Origin: Amoebidium appalachense
Taxonomy: Eukaryota > Ichthyosporea
Direction: 5' to 3'
Assembly: GCA_963693365.1 (NCBI GenBank)
Contig: CAVNZM010000006.1
Location: forward strand, 8,618,001-8,682,000
Length of the DNA stretch: 64,000 nt
This document shows positions 10,937 to 24,899 of the stretch, one piece after another. The notes below the pieces were generated by a model. The model was not told where the DNA came from. It searched no databases and saw nothing but the letters and a program-made list of their open reading frames with translations. The translations under genes and the position numbers were made by a program. Within the stretch, counting starts at the first letter, position 1. Each line of letters begins with the position of its first letter.

Positions 10937-12449
10937 TTTTTACGTTTAGGCGGTGATGTACTGTCCCTTCTGCACTGGCTCCTCTAACGATTGGTAAACG
11001 CTTTTTGGTAAAAAATGAGGACGCTAATGGCCAATCATCACCGGAATCGGTTTTTAAGTTCTTGCCGATTTTGCTCATTAAATGAGCGTTCCATTGTTGG
11101 TTGTAAACTTTATGATTCAGGGTAGTCTTTTCTATTTATGCCTAGCATGTACATAATATTATGTCACTGGCTGCATTTGATTGGCTGCGCTGAAAACGCA
11201 GTAGGCCGTCGAATGTGGCTGGGCCTCCGGCAGTCTCCACGCAATAAAAAGTGTGTAAACCCCCATGATCATATAGGCTATACCGAAGCATACCGAAATA
11301 GTGACTGCTGCACCCATTGTTTTGTGGTTTGCTCACGAAACAATCGGATAACCGTATATTCTGTTCCGCAATTTAGCGCCCCGACACGGACGCTTCACGT
11401 ACGTGCGTCGCGGGTGCCTTTTGGGACAGTCGTTTTGGGGTTTTTTTATATAATAAAACCCATAGTTTTTGATTAAAGATACTGGCAGGCGAATGCGGGA
11501 CTCCTGTCTGCTAGATGGGGCCGGTGGCTCATGCCCCTCGTGCAGGTACAATCCAAAACTGTTATGAGAAAACGAATGTTGAAGAGTGTGTGTGTTTGTG
11601 ATCAAAGTATTTATGAGCACGTGTTTTACGCTGGTTTTGGCGACCACGGCGGGGTTCCTTTAAAAAAAGTTACGTAATATGAATCCCCGTGAAGATTTCA
11701 GCAAATCGGATTGATGCACTTATCGATTCCAGGGTTGGAAACTGTGAACCCGAGAATCCTCTCGCCGCCGGCCTTCGAAAATTGGGGGGCAGCTCGATGA
11801 AAATAAGACACGCTTAGGAAAAACACCCGCGTAGGAACAGAAACACATAGTCCACCCCCGTGTTTTTGACGCTTTTCGGAAATAAAAAACATACACTAAG
11901 TTTGTGTAAAACTCCTGGCGTCGTTGCTCGAACGCAACGCGCGCTATATAATTTCCAAGTCAACGATGCCTATATTTTTGGAACTGATGCATATATCATC
12001 GGCGAACAAAAGGGAGTTGAAGGTCGGAGACGTCTTTTAAGTTTGGGTAATGGACACAGATATAAAACCCGCTATTGCGAGCCTGCTTCGGCCCCTAGGC
12101 CTTGGCATCGGGCTAGCAGGCGCAGCAGTTATTGTGCTCGTATCACCTTGTGTTCCTATTGGCGCGGATTTCGACGCGTGAGCCAGCTTTTGCACAGCGA
12201 TTAGTCGGGCGTTGTGTCTGAGACTCTGTGTCACACTACCTGTGGAAGCCGTGCAATCGATATAGCTGCGCGCGCGCTTGCGCATGCGGGCTGGGAGCAC
12301 GAGAACGGTTAAGAGCCGCGCCGTTCACAGCCTGAGGACATTTTTCTTCCCTGGCACTTGGCGACAAAATAGCAGAAATGCTTGAGAATAGCTCGATTCC
12401 AGGGCATCTACACATTCAATGGCAATTATTTATTTGGCATAACCTACAT
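10937..12449. other. unrecognised sequence upstream of the nuclease pseudogene
   Basis: Mostly unique, mixed-composition sequence with only short reading frames on both strands. No RNA gene or repeat is recognised. The promoter of the minus-strand nuclease would lie here, but I see no clear TATA box. One small plus-strand frame (12050-12181) is listed separately. Confidence 0.4.
12050..12181 (+). CDS. possible 43-residue hydrophobic peptide
   Basis: A short frame from ATG 12050 to TGA 12179-12181 begins MDTDIKPAIASLLRPLGLG. Its middle is a continuous hydrophobic run rich in G, A, V, L and I, long enough for one membrane helix, ending in VPIGADFDA. I recognise no family. It could equally be a chance frame or a decayed exon. 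It sits just upstream of the GC-rich palindromes. Confidence 0.2.
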   Translation: MDTDIKPAIASLLRPLGLGIGLAGAAVIVLVSPCVPIGADFDA

Positions 12450-12465
12450 TAGCCCCACTGTGTTT

Positions 12466-12487
12466 GGGCCCCCACCGGTGGGGGCCC
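12466..12487. repeat. perfect GC-rich palindrome, copy 1
   Basis: A 22-bp perfect palindrome whose half-site is GGGCCCCCACC. The same palindrome recurs at 40705-40726 beside another transposase fragment, and a one-base variant follows at 12523. It could form a terminal hairpin of a DNA transposon or MITE. Confidence 0.75.
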
Positions 12488-12522
12488 CCACGATCAGATC
12501 GATTTTCGCCGGTAATTAGTGC

Positions 12523-12544
12523 GGGCCCCCACCGGCGGGGGCCC
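12523..12544. repeat. GC-rich palindrome, variant copy
   Basis: Same 22-bp pattern as 12466-12487 with the central T replaced by C. It is flanked by GCG on the left and ACAC on the right, as in the reverse complement of the 40705 copy. Confidence 0.7.
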
Positions 12545-12913
12545 ACACCCCTGAAAAAAGGGGGTTCGCTCAAGAGGTTTTTCTGCTCGTGGGAGAAAGA
12601 AGGGGGTAAATTTTGTATATACAGTGATGAATATACATAATAATGCAGCTTTGGCTCGGTTTTCAGCGGCGCAGCGGTTTTTCTTGTTGTTCTGCTTTGC
12701 TAGCAAAAAAGGGACGCTTTTCATATGATCAAAATAGACTCTTCCATGTCACGTCTGTGTTTAGATTCAGAACATGAGCGTTGCAACGCCATGCACGTTA
12801 TGTATAACGTTTTGCACACTTTTGTTTATAGCCATAAACGGCTACCAGTAAAGAACCTGACCATTCAAAGCTGCAGAAAGTCATGTAAAGTGTTCAACGT
12901 CCAGATCCAAGCT

Positions 12914-13407
12914 ACACATAGGCTATTATTGTTTGTACGTATACACCGGACAGCATTTTGGTCCTTGATGATGATCAATTGGCCCTGCGGTCATCGGATC
13001 AGGACTCTACCGGCATAGCTGTGTTAAACAATCCGGCCAAGCGGGTGGGGCCAGTTCATCATGGGGTTGCATCACTGGCAACGGGCAAGTACGTGGTGGG
13101 CCACTGTCAGCTCTCCAATGAGACCGTTGTGCAGTGCTGGGAAATTCTCTACAAACGGATGACTGGATACCACCCATCAACACCGCTGCGTCCGAACAAA
13201 AAAGCACTTGATCGGGGGTATCAGTCCACACACTTGAACGCAGCAGTTTCAAAATACGGGCTCAAAATTATCGGTACGCATAAGCGTGTTCCAGGCTATC
13301 CGTTCTCGTTTGGTGATGCTAAGTCCAAAAGTGGGGTGTTCATTATTCCCTGTTTCGGTGCACGTGCAGCTTACTGGGCCGTGCGGCTAACAAATGGTTG
13401 GAAATAA
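12914..13407 (+). pseudogene. DDE transposase fragment, possibly piggyBac-like
   Basis: The open stretch reads IIVCTYTPDSILVLDDDQLALRS and continues to a TAA at 13405-13407. It contains VLDDD, then about 90 residues later ALDRGYQSTHLNAAV, then KIIGTHKRVPGYPFSFG. Aspartates followed by DRGY and a GT-KR-P tract are typical of RNase H-fold DDE transposases, and the DRGY...GT arrangement recalls piggyBac-like proteins. No in-frame ATG precedes the first motif and no N-terminal DNA-binding domain is visible, so the piece is truncated. It ends beside a C tract at 13411. DDE assignment is moderate; the superfamily is tentative. Confidence 0.45.
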
Positions 13408-13568
13408 CTCCCCCCCCCCCCCCCCCGTTCATGTTATCTCCAGGAAAAAATAAGACAATTCGGAAGCCCCCCCCTCCCCCCCTCCCCCCCCCCCCTCCCC
13501 CCCCCCCCCCCCCCCCCCCCCCATGCACAGTGACATAGACACACACCAATAGCTTGCGCGGAACCTCC

Positions 13569-13604
<36 letters not shown>

Positions 13605-13683
13605 ATGTACAGTGACAGACACACACCAATAGCTTGCGCGTGTGGGTGTGCACACTGACATACACACATACACACACACCCAC
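13408..13683. repeat. C tracts with a duplicated 30-bp unit and CA repeat
   Basis: Long C runs at about 13411-13426, 13468-13522 and 13572-13602 alternate with two copies of a short unit (near 13530-13559 and 13611-13640) that share ACACACCAATAGCTTGCGCG. A CA-rich stretch then leads to the C3 LTR. The final CCCAC (13679-13683) is the C3 target duplication. Confidence 0.7.
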
Positions 13684-14614
13684 TGTTAAATTGTATAAGT
13701 ATTTGGGATGAAAGCAGAGACACAGTGGTGCAGTGTAAAAACACCACAGACAAACACAACAACAAAACACGGAACGATCGGAGCAGTGTACACAACAGAC
13801 ATCAATGTTTAGACACGACTGAACTGAATTTATTCTGATCTTCGAATAAATACCTGAAATTCCTCTAAGTCCAATCCATACATGATTTCCGACCAGTCGG
13901 AAATCAGATCTATCTCTAATAGAAACCAATCACTAAGAACCAATTGCTTTCAGAGAGATCCGGTACGCGGAGACGTACACGATAGGACACAGACACTAGT
14001 TAAGATCAACTCGTGTCATCATCAAGGAAGTTCTAACCTATGACATACTGCAAAGACTCAGACATATCACACTTAACCTTGATGATTGGTTAAAGCCCGG
14101 CAACACATGAAAACTAAAGTAAATTAATGAAGTCTAAACACACATGCTATTCTAAGTGTAGCCTAAGTGTGTTACCGTCCAATGAACACGTATTAAGTAA
14201 CACAAATCTACCTAACATATATTAGTAGAAAAGAAATACGATTATACACATGAAGACAAGGAGAGAAAGAAAAGAAAATAAGGAAGGAGAAAGAGGAAGG
14301 AAAAGAGAGCACAGATCAACAAACAAGATAGTAATAGCATAACTATAACCAGAGATATTTATGTACACACGAACATGTACACGTCTCTCCCTGAGTGGGT
14401 GGATCCGTGTACACACAAAGTCATATAAATATTCTAATCGATATTACAACACACGATTAAAGCCGATACAACACGATTACAAGTATACAAGCATATCGGA
14501 GATCGATGCTACACTTTACATAATAGGAGTGTGGCATATACACTAAGCATATGAACTGAAACATAACACAAACTGAGAAGATCTTACCATATGTAAATAC
14601 TACGTATTACAACA
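13684..14614 (-). repeat. 3' LTR of C3
   Basis: Reverse complement of the C1 LTR with scattered substitutions, about 931 bp, from TGTTAAATTG to TATTACAACA on the plus strand. Confidence 0.92.
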
Positions 14615-15004
14615 TCCCCACTTAAGACTTTGAAGTTTGTGTTATCATATCCCCACTGAACTAGTGAAATCTCCCCACTTGAGAACAGAAACGAAAAAAA
14701 AAAAAAAAAATTAAAGTGTGTACGTTTCCCGGGGGGGGGGGGGGGGGGGGGGGGGGGAAGGGGGGGAGGGGGGGGGGGGGGGGAAGGAACCGGGGCAAAA
14801 ACAACGAATATGTATAACGTGTATAGGCGGGGTTTGATTAACTGGGTTTTAAACCAGTGAAAGATAGAGTAGAGTCGCGGTACAGGTCAAACCTTATATA
14901 AAAACCCTAAGTGGGCATACCCACAAAGGCAATATACATATGAAATAATGATTATGATAAAGTAAGTAGTAAACATTAGAAAATCACTCTTGAAGTAGGA
15001 CGGG
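14615..15004 (-). other. C3 3' untranslated region with G tract
   Basis: Reverse complement of the C1 region 9415-9836: polypurine motif next to the LTR, an A run near 14696-14710, then G runs near 14731-14785 (C on the sense strand). Confidence 0.75.
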
Positions 15005-15930
15005 TCAATCCACAATATCCGGCAAACAAAGTCGGGCACGATGGGTGACATGACTCGGGCCGGGTAGGGGTTTGGTGAGGATGTCGGCTAAGTTGTGGGC
15101 TGACTCAACGTAGTGGACAACTACATCCCCACTTGCAATGTAGTCCTTGGTGTTGTGATACCGGACGGCAATGTGTTTGGTACGGTGCTTGATGCCGGTG
15201 GAGTTGACGATGGCAATGGTCGACTGGTTGTCACAGTACACCGGAGTCGGAGCAAGCATGGGGCAGCTGAGTTCCTTGAAGAGGTCACGGACCCAAGCAA
15301 CTTCTTGGGTGCCAGCATTGAGAGCAATCAGCTCAGCTTCAGTGGTGCTGGTGGCCGTGATGGGCTGGAGCTTGGAGTACCAGATGATGGGCATACCAGC
15401 AAACTCGATGATGTAGCCGGTGGTAGACTTCTTGCTGTCGGCACAACCAGCAAAGTCAGCATCCGTGTAGCATTCGAGTATGGGGGGCTGGGTGGCCGAG
15501 TACTTGTAGTCAATGCCAAGGTCAATGGTGCCGAGCAGGTACCGGGCCACACGACGGAGAAGGTCCCAGTGAGTCTTGCCGGGGTTGGTGCTGAACCGAC
15601 CAAGGAAGCCGATGGCATAGGTAATGTCGGGACGTGTGCACCGTGCCACCCAGAGGAGACGGCCGAGTAACTCACGGTAGGGCACGGTGAACGGTTGGGG
15701 GGGGCAGTCAGCCAGGGAGACGGTGGTGCCTGCAGGGATATGGGTAGACTTGGACTTGGCATCGGTGAGGTTGAAGTCGTGGATGATATCCATGATGTAA
15801 GACCTCTGGTGCATGTGGAGGTGATGGGGATCAGAGTGATTAAAATCAACACCGAGCATACGGTCAAATGGACTCATACGACAGCTGGCCATCTTGCTGA
15901 TGTGGGCAGCCAGGTCACTGGCAGCAGTAG

Positions 15931-16854
15931 TGTTAAATTGTATAAGTATTTGGGATGTAAGCAGAGACACAGTGGTGCAGTGTGAAAACACCACAGACAC
16001 ACACAACAAGAAAACACGGAACGATCGGAGCAGTGTACACAACAGACATCAATGTTTAGACACGACTAAACTGAATTTATTCTGATCTTCGAATAAATAC
16101 CTGAAATTCCTCTAAGTCCAATCCATACATGATTTCCGACCAGTCGGAAATCAGATCTATCTCTAATAGAAACCAATCACTAAGAACCAATTGCTTTCAG
16201 AGAGATCCGGTACGCGGAGACGCACACGATAGGACACAGACACTAGTTAAGGTCAACTTGTGTCATCATCAAGGAAGTTCTAACCTATGACATACTGCAA
16301 AGACTCAGACATATCACACTTAACCTTGATGATTGGTTAAAGCCCGGCAACTCATGAAAACTAAAGTAAATTAATGAAGTCTAAACACACATGCTATTCT
16401 AAGTGTAGCCTAAGTGTGTTACCGTCCAATGAACACGTATTAAGTAACACAAATCTACCTAACATATATTAGTAAAAAAGAAATACGATTATACACATGA
16501 AGACAAAGAGAGAAAGAAAAGAAAATGAGGAAGGAGAAAGAGAAGGAAAAGAGAGCACAGATCAACAAACAAGATAGCAATAGCATAACTATAACCAGAG
16601 ATATTTATGTACACACGAACATGTACACGTCTCTCCCTGAGTGGGTGGATCCGTGTACACACATATAAATATTCTAATCGATATTACAACACACGATTAA
16701 AGCCGATACAAGACGATTACAAGTATACAAGAATATCGGAGATCGATGCTACACTTTACGTAATAGGAGTGTAGCTTTTACACTAAGCATATGAACTGAA
16801 ACATAACACAAACTGAGAAGATCTTACCATATGTAAATACTACGTATTACAACA
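15931..16854 (-). mobile_element. solo LTR (C1 family) inside C3 RT
   Basis: A 924-bp LTR of the same family as its host element, with duplication AGTAG at 15926-15930 and 16855-16859. Removing it and one duplication restores continuity with the C1 RT sequence. It arose by LTR-LTR recombination of a later insertion. Confidence 0.93.
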
Positions 16855-19037
16855 AGTAGAACCCCGGGTGTTGGTGATGGTGGAGTCGTCGACGTAGTTA
16901 CCAGCCCGAACCACATCGTTGTTGGGGAAGAACCGGAGGTAGATGCACGGGTCTGTCTTAGTACGGGTCAGGCCATGGGCAAGAAGAATGCCGTCGAGGA
17001 AGTCGTACCAAGCCTTGGAGGCTTGCTTGAGGCCGTACAGGGCTTTCTTGAGTCTCCAGACCTTGCCAAGTGTGGCCATGGTGATGAATCCCGGGGGTTG
17101 TTTCATGTAGATGGTCTCGGTGAGTGGGCTGTTGAGAAAGGCCGTAGACACGTCGAGTTGATGGATGTCATGACCTTCAACAACGGCCAGAGCTAGGATA
17201 GCACGGAGAGCAGCCGGACGGATGACAGGGCTCTCAATCAACTCATAGTCAACACCGTATTGCTGACTGAAGCCTTGAGCAACACCACGGGCCTTGATCT
17301 TGGTGTCACCAGCCGAGTTGAGAGTTTTCTCGGAGACAATCCACTTGAAGCCGACGATGTTAGCACCAGGGGGAGGGTCAACAAGTTCAAAGATGTCTTT
17401 GTCGACGAAGGCTTGATACTCAGCAGTGAGGGCTGACTTGACCTGGTCACCATTGGGTCCGGAACACAGTTGACGGACAAGTTTGGGTAGTTGGTCGATG
17501 TTGATGGGGGGACCGGGGGGGACTGGCAGGGTGGTGGTGGCTTTAAGTCCAACCTTGCCCTGTAGACGGGCAGAACGACGGGGTGCAGGAACCGGGGGAG
17601 GTGGAGACGGGGGGGGGGGGAACTTGGAAGTTCGGAATTGCAGGGGGGGCAACCTCCGGGCTGGACGGGGCCGAGTGGAAGTTGTCGGGGGAGCCGGGTC
17701 GGATGGGTGTGACGTTGCCAGGGGCAGGATGAGGGTCGGCAGGCTGGACGGGCACGGGGGCAGGGGGGCCGGTGGGGGGGGGGTGTCGGGGGAACGACGA
17801 TGGCAGGAGGGGGGCCAGAGTACACCAGACAAACATCATCTTCAGTGTCAACTGTGGGGGGTGGGGTGGTCGAGGTAGCAGTGGTGTCGGGGGTCGGAAG
17901 TGTTGATGGAATGTCGGACGGGAGATAAGCTGATTCGTCGAAAATCACATCACGGAAGAGGCCGACACGATGGGTGGTGGGGTTGAAGATCCGGTGGCAG
18001 TGTGATTGAAGATCATAGCCGATATACATGCCGAGTTTGACGGTGGGGGCCAGCTTGTTCCGTTTAGAGGCTGGCACATGAGTGTAGGCAGGGCAACCGA
18101 ACACTTTGAGCTCGGAGATGTCGGGCTTGACACCGTAGAAAACCTCGAATGGTGTACGACCATTGGCAGTCGTGGACGGGGTGACGTTGATGATGTAGGC
18201 GGCATGTTGGAGGGCCTCAGCCCACAGCCTGTTTGGGGGACAGAGACTGATCTTGGACTTGATGGAGGAGGCAACGAACAATCTCTTGGAGGAACCGCAT
18301 ACGACGTTCAACATAGCCGTTCAGTTGAGGGCAGTCCACCGGAGCATAGCTGGCCTTGATGCCCTGGGAGAGGCAAAAAGCACGGGTAGCCTTGGAGGTG
18401 AACTCAGAGCCGGAGTCGAAGTGGTAGACACCAACTTTGGAGGGGGCATGGGTAGCAACGAGGTTGGTATGAGCTGTGAGAATGTCCAGGGTGGTTGTAC
18501 GGTCGGCCATCGGGTAGATCTTGACGAGTCCGGAGGCACGGCAGACAGTGACGAGAGCAACCTTGGAACCTCCGTACGATGTTGTGGTAGGCTCAAACAA
18601 ATCCCAATGCCATTCATGACCGGGGATGTTGGAGTGAGGACGGTCACCCTGGAACGGAGCCTTGGTGGTTTTACCCATAATGCAGCCATGACAATCGGGA
18701 ACATCACAGTCGAGGACAGACGAGGGGAGACCAATAACAAGGTCGTGTTTCACCATGTCCTTGATGCTGGTCATAGCACGGTGCCCCAGACGATGGTGCC
18801 AGATGGATGGGTTAACACTGGCAGTGGCAGCCAGAGCCACAGGACGAGTGGGTGGTTGAATGGTGTAGTCCTTGAAGTAATACAGACCGTTGTGTAGACG
18901 GAGGTTGACGAGATGACGGCCGGTGAGTCGGTCGAAGAGGAATGACGGAGTGGAGGCATCATTCAAATCACCCTTGATGTATTCGGCAGCAGCTTGGGAT
19001 GTTGAAATGAGGAAGGCTTGGCCAGACGGGGTGTAGT

Positions 19038-19975
<938 letters not shown>

Positions 19976-21118
19976 GTAGTAGGCTTCAATGGTAAGGGTG
20001 GCAGTGCCATGGTCGGTGGTGGTGTTGATGACGATATGGCCGGTGTGGGTGGCCAAGACGGGGGTGCCATTAAAGGCAGCAACGGGAGTCGGTGTCGGAA
20101 GGGGAGTGAGGTCATGGAAGAACTCACGGGTGGGGCAGACAGTCATGTTGCACCCGGAATCCCAGGCAGGGTCGGAGGACACGGGGACGGAGCTAGCATT
20201 GTATGCCGAGAAAGCAAAGGAGACAGATTTCTCACTGCCCTGACGGGAACGGTTGTGTCTGGACATACGGCATTTCGGCTCGGGGCAATCGATGATCGTG
20301 TGATCAGGCTCGTGGCAGTAGGAGCATGCTTTCACGGACGGGTTGTTAGAACGAGCCGGGGAATCAGAACGACGGGAACCCGAGAAACGGGAACGACTGG
20401 GGGAACGAGACGTGGACCGGAAGGCAGGCCGGTGGGGGGAACGGGATCGGGTGTGCTGACGGGAGAGACGAGTTCGGAGGTCCGTGCCAGGGGTACGGTC
20501 AAGTCGGTTGCGTAAGTCACGGCGAGGAAGATCACGGGGGGGAGCACTGGCATTTAATGCCATGCTGGACTTGGAGGCACGGTGGGCACGGTTGCTCCGG
20601 AGTTGCATCTTGAGGTCTTGACGTAGCTCGATGCCCTTGACGTGGTTGTGGAGGGACTCGAAGTCGGGGAATAGCTTATCACCGAAGTGATAGTCTTCGA
20701 TAAGACGGTTGAACTCAGGGGTGAGGTCGTCTCTGGTGGTGAGTTCATTGAAGAACTTCTCAGCTAGACGAGTGAAGTGAATGGACTCATCTTGGAGGGA
20801 CTGGAGCTGGTTCACGATGGTCTGCAGACGACTCAGGTAGGTGGTGAATGATTCACCGGGCTGAAGGGCACAGGCATCCCACTGACGGTGAAGGATGCGG
20901 ATCTGATCGGGTTTGCCTTGGAGGTAGTGTTGACGGAATTTCCACATGGCCCGTTCAGGGTCCATGCCAATACGGTACTGGGCAACGGTGGTGAGGACGG
21001 AAGGGTCGATGTTCTGAATCATATGGAGCAGGAGGCAATTGCGGGCCTCCTTGAGTTCCGCGGTAGTGCCGTAGCCGTAGAAATGGGGTTCACCGTCAAC
21101 CGCGACGGTGGTAGGGGG

Positions 21119-21730
21119 TGTTGCAGGCCAAAGTGTCGTCCAGGCCAAAGTGTCGTCACCTCTAATTAAAATCCAGGACGTCAAATTTGGCTGGTCTAGG
21201 GGGAATATCGGGCAGGCCAAAATGCACCCCCCCCCCCCCCTCCCTCCCCCCTCCCCCCTCCCCCCTACTACCCTGGGTGACATGGGGGGGGTCAGTGGGT
21301 TTGCATGACGTGGTGGGAGAAACTGTGTGTGCGTAATAAACAATCATTGTCGTGCCTATTGGCTTATGACATGTGTTGGGGAAAAAACCATGTCTACTGT
21401 TACCAGTTTTTTACGCTCTTGGTGCAAATGATGTGTTCGGGGGGGGGGGGGGGGGGGGGGGGGACGAGGGGGGGGGGGGGTGTTGCAGGCCAAAGTGTCG
21501 TCCAGGCCAAAGTGTCGTCATCTCTAATAAAAATCCAGGTCGTCAAATTTGACTGGTCTAGGGGGAATATCGGGCAGGCCAAAATGCACCCCCTCCCCCC
21601 CCCCCCTCCCCCCCCCTACTACCCTGGGTGACAGGGGGGTCAGAGGGTTTGTATGACGTGGTGGGAGAAACACAGTGTGGGCGCGGGGGGAGGGAGGGGG
21701 GAGGGGGTATTAAAAAATCTTTGTCGTAAC
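21119..21730 (+). repeat. C-tract repeat family, two tandem copies
   Basis: Copy 1 starts TGTTGCAGGCCAAAGTGTCG at 21119. Copy 2 restarts with the same bases at 21481, directly after a G tract. Each has a doubled CAGGCCAAAGTGTCGTC motif, a conserved core (CTAGGGGGAATATCGGGCAG), and C and G homopolymers at fixed positions. A third, inverted copy is at 31591-31955. No coding capacity. Copy 1 forms the left boundary of the block that splits C3. Confidence 0.8.
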
Positions 21731-21731
21731 C

Positions 21732-21765
<34 letters not shown>

Positions 21766-24700
21766 TACTATCCCGGAAACAGGGAGGGAGTGCATGTAGG
21801 GGTGCAGGGGGGTCAGGGTTGCAAGAAAAGTGCTGACTTACGGCAAAAGCCCCTACTATTCTCGCCTGACTAGCAGAGTGTACACACCACAACTAACACG
21901 TACCTGGGCACACATGCATATGAATGAGAGTATACGTGGGTGATCAGGCCACTAAACTAACAGACATAAACACGTGCAGAGTGGTGCTGGGCAATGCACG
22001 ATGCCACAGCACTAACAGAGAGGGTAGTGTGGAGAGGTAGAAATATAGTTGCATGTTCTGTCAATCTACGTCTAATTTATTATGCTCGATTCTCACCTAT
22101 TTATCTGCCGCAGGCAGATTCCATGAATACAGATCTATCCAAAGGTATTTGCGCATCTGATTGGCAAATACTATGAATACTATAAATCTGACCAATCATA
22201 TAACGACACGTACATGAACGGAAATTAAACTGCATTCCCCTCATACGGTCCAATCGCAGACAAAACACCCGACTACACAGAAAACATGAAAAGCATGCAC
22301 AACAATCGTCGGATGCGTGCTTTCCTCTCGCGATCGCCAATAGCTAAACAAACTATGAATACCACACGTGCCTAATGAATAACAGAGGGCAAACAAGAGC
22401 ATGCCGGACATGCTTATGAAATAAAGGGAGATAAAGCACAAATAAACGATCGTACCTAACTATGTATGCTATGTGCTCGTGCAACCTGTGTAAACCAAAG
22501 ATGTGCAACTAATGAAGAATCGTGCTGTGCACGTGCGTGCGAAATGCATATGCCAACTCGTGCACTATTGTTGTATATTCTGGCAAGGGTGTGTATATGT
22601 GGTTGGAGAAACACAGCGTGTGCACGGACCTGCACGGTCTGGCCTAGATGGCAAAATTGTCCTCCCCCCCCCCCCAGCGAAAAAAGATGCGAATCTGTGT
22701 CCCGATTAAACCCTGATCACCATATGAGAATCGGGGCAAAATCGGGAAACCCGATTCGTAATTAGCGACGTGATCGGGATGAAATTAGCCTGATTACACC
22801 CCGATTTCTTGATACCGATCACACCCTGATTCGCAAAAAAAATCCCGATCACGCCCGTGACCGGGACACCCCGATTCCTTCCCGACCTGCCCTATACCTC
22901 CTTCCTGCCCTTTCGATACTGGAACTTAACCCAAAGTTAAGTACAAAAGAAGACAACCGCAAGAAAGCTGAAGTACACCGTGACTAGCTCGCGCCTTTAC
23001 TTTGTTACTCGTACCACACACAGTGTGATGTCAAGTCATGTTCTTCGTCATCTGATTCACCCACAGTGTGATGCAAGGTGTGATGCCTGGAGCCTGGAAC
23101 AGCCCAACAACGGCTATTCAGCTGGGTAGAAAGCATTCACAATATATACAAAAGCAGACAGAAGGGTTTGGCACACAGAACCCTAGTATGAGCAACACCA
23201 GGTTGCAAGCATGAAGATACTATAGCTAAGTAGTCGTGGGGAGCCATAGAAGTATATAGCTAGGTTAGCAAACCGTTCACCTGCACACCTATGTGCACGT
23301 GTGTTTGAACCCTTTATTCTAACACAGATAATGGACTGTGTTTCGACTCTTCAAGTTAATTTGAGTACCAGTAGGTGTGGAGCGATACAGTCAGTCAACT
23401 ACACAACATCCATCTCAGGCTTGCCCCTATACTTCACCTTGGCTTACCTGTTACTGCCTGTTAGAGCCGCTCACAAAACTCGAACTTGGCAAAGTCACAG
23501 TAGCAGGTTCAAGGACCTGCGATGGGGAAGAGACTTTCAGAACCTACTAGGGGTACGGTGTTATATAAGGCCAAAAAGGAGACAACACAACGTGGCCTTC
23601 TCTGTAATACTGATGCAGCATAGATTGCAAGAAGTATAAACTAATAACAGAGCAACAAACTTTGAAGGCTCGAGGATATACAGATGCCTATGCACGGCTG
23701 GACGTGGACGCCCAAGTTCGACCAAGGCAAGCGCAGAAGCGCTTACAAATTTAGGTTGTATCCTTCTTGCCGTGTGACCTCACAAGACAAAAGCCTAGTA
23801 TGTAAGTCAGAGGGTTCGTGAAGATGAGGTTCTAAAAAAAAACTCACCTTGCCTGTGGCGCATACAGTAGCTCCGTTTTTCCAGACTCAAACTCCTGCCT
23901 GCCCAAAAACAATATGCTTAAAAACACCAACTACTATTCTACGCAGTCTTGGGCCACGGCCCACTGCTGTGTATGCAAGTTGTAGATGGAGCCGCAGCAA
24001 TCTCACCAAACACAAGACAAAAGCGAATGCGTGCAAGCGAGTTTAGAGTCGCCTGTTTCTTTACACCAAAACTTGCCAACGGTTGCCTTTGACGACCAGC
24101 TGCTGTCTAGGAATCTTTGCTACTAATGCGCGCGAGTGGTTGCACTTGACCGATACTTGCAAGTCTTTTTCTTGTTTGGTGTGACCGTTAGGCCGCACAT
24201 GGCATCAGGACGGGTCAAATTTGCGTAGTCAGGAAGAATTCCGGACGAAATCGGGAATATATTTAGACCTCATTACAGTCTACCAATCAGAATAGCTGGC
24301 TTAATTCGTGATCGGGGATCATCGGGAGCCGGATTCGCACTTTTTCAACTGTGCCCCCCCCCCCCCCCCCCCCCCCGCCTCCCCCCCCCCCCCCCCAGAA
24401 AACAGGGAGGGGGTACATGGGTGGTAATTTACAAATGTAAGGTTTACGCTGTGTTTTATGGTGTGTGTGTGTCATTCCACACACACACATACATCAGTGT
24501 AAGCGCATCCAAGCACGACATTATCATACTCTTGTGACAATGGATAGACTATGTCCAATCATGTTATTGTATCGTGTGTGTGTGCACTGCACACAAGCTT
24601 CAATGTGTCAAAATAAACCACACCCAGACTTGTTATTGTATCGTGTGTGTATGCACTGCACGCTGTTCAGGAGGGTACCACCTGGACAGCGCGGTTAAAG

Positions 24701-24899
24701 CGGGATAGCTGCTCCAATAATTCTGGGTCTCATTCACAGACTAAACAGATACAATTTTAAAGTCCATACTATTAGTACATCATACGTACAAGAAACACTA
24801 ACGAACCAACAATTCAAGCAAACAAATCGTTAATCAATGGTGCATACGTTTAAGTATTCAATCGTGGAAAACTCACATAGCAACACACCCAACTTACCC
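21731..24899. other. unrecognised region with C tracts and CCCGAT-rich segment
   Basis: C runs near 21732-21765 and 24354-24396. The segment 22735-22880 repeats CCCGATT/AATCGGG words in both orientations, and similar words recur near 24248 and 24312. No frame here looks like a gene. A splice donor for the minus-strand exon at 24900 opens an intron into this region, but I could not locate the next exon. Confidence 0.4.

Noticed and set aside
23500-23535. tRNA T-arm-like GCAGGTTCAAGGACCTGC
   Set aside because: The loop is the wrong length and no D-arm, anticodon arm or acceptor stem can be placed around it.
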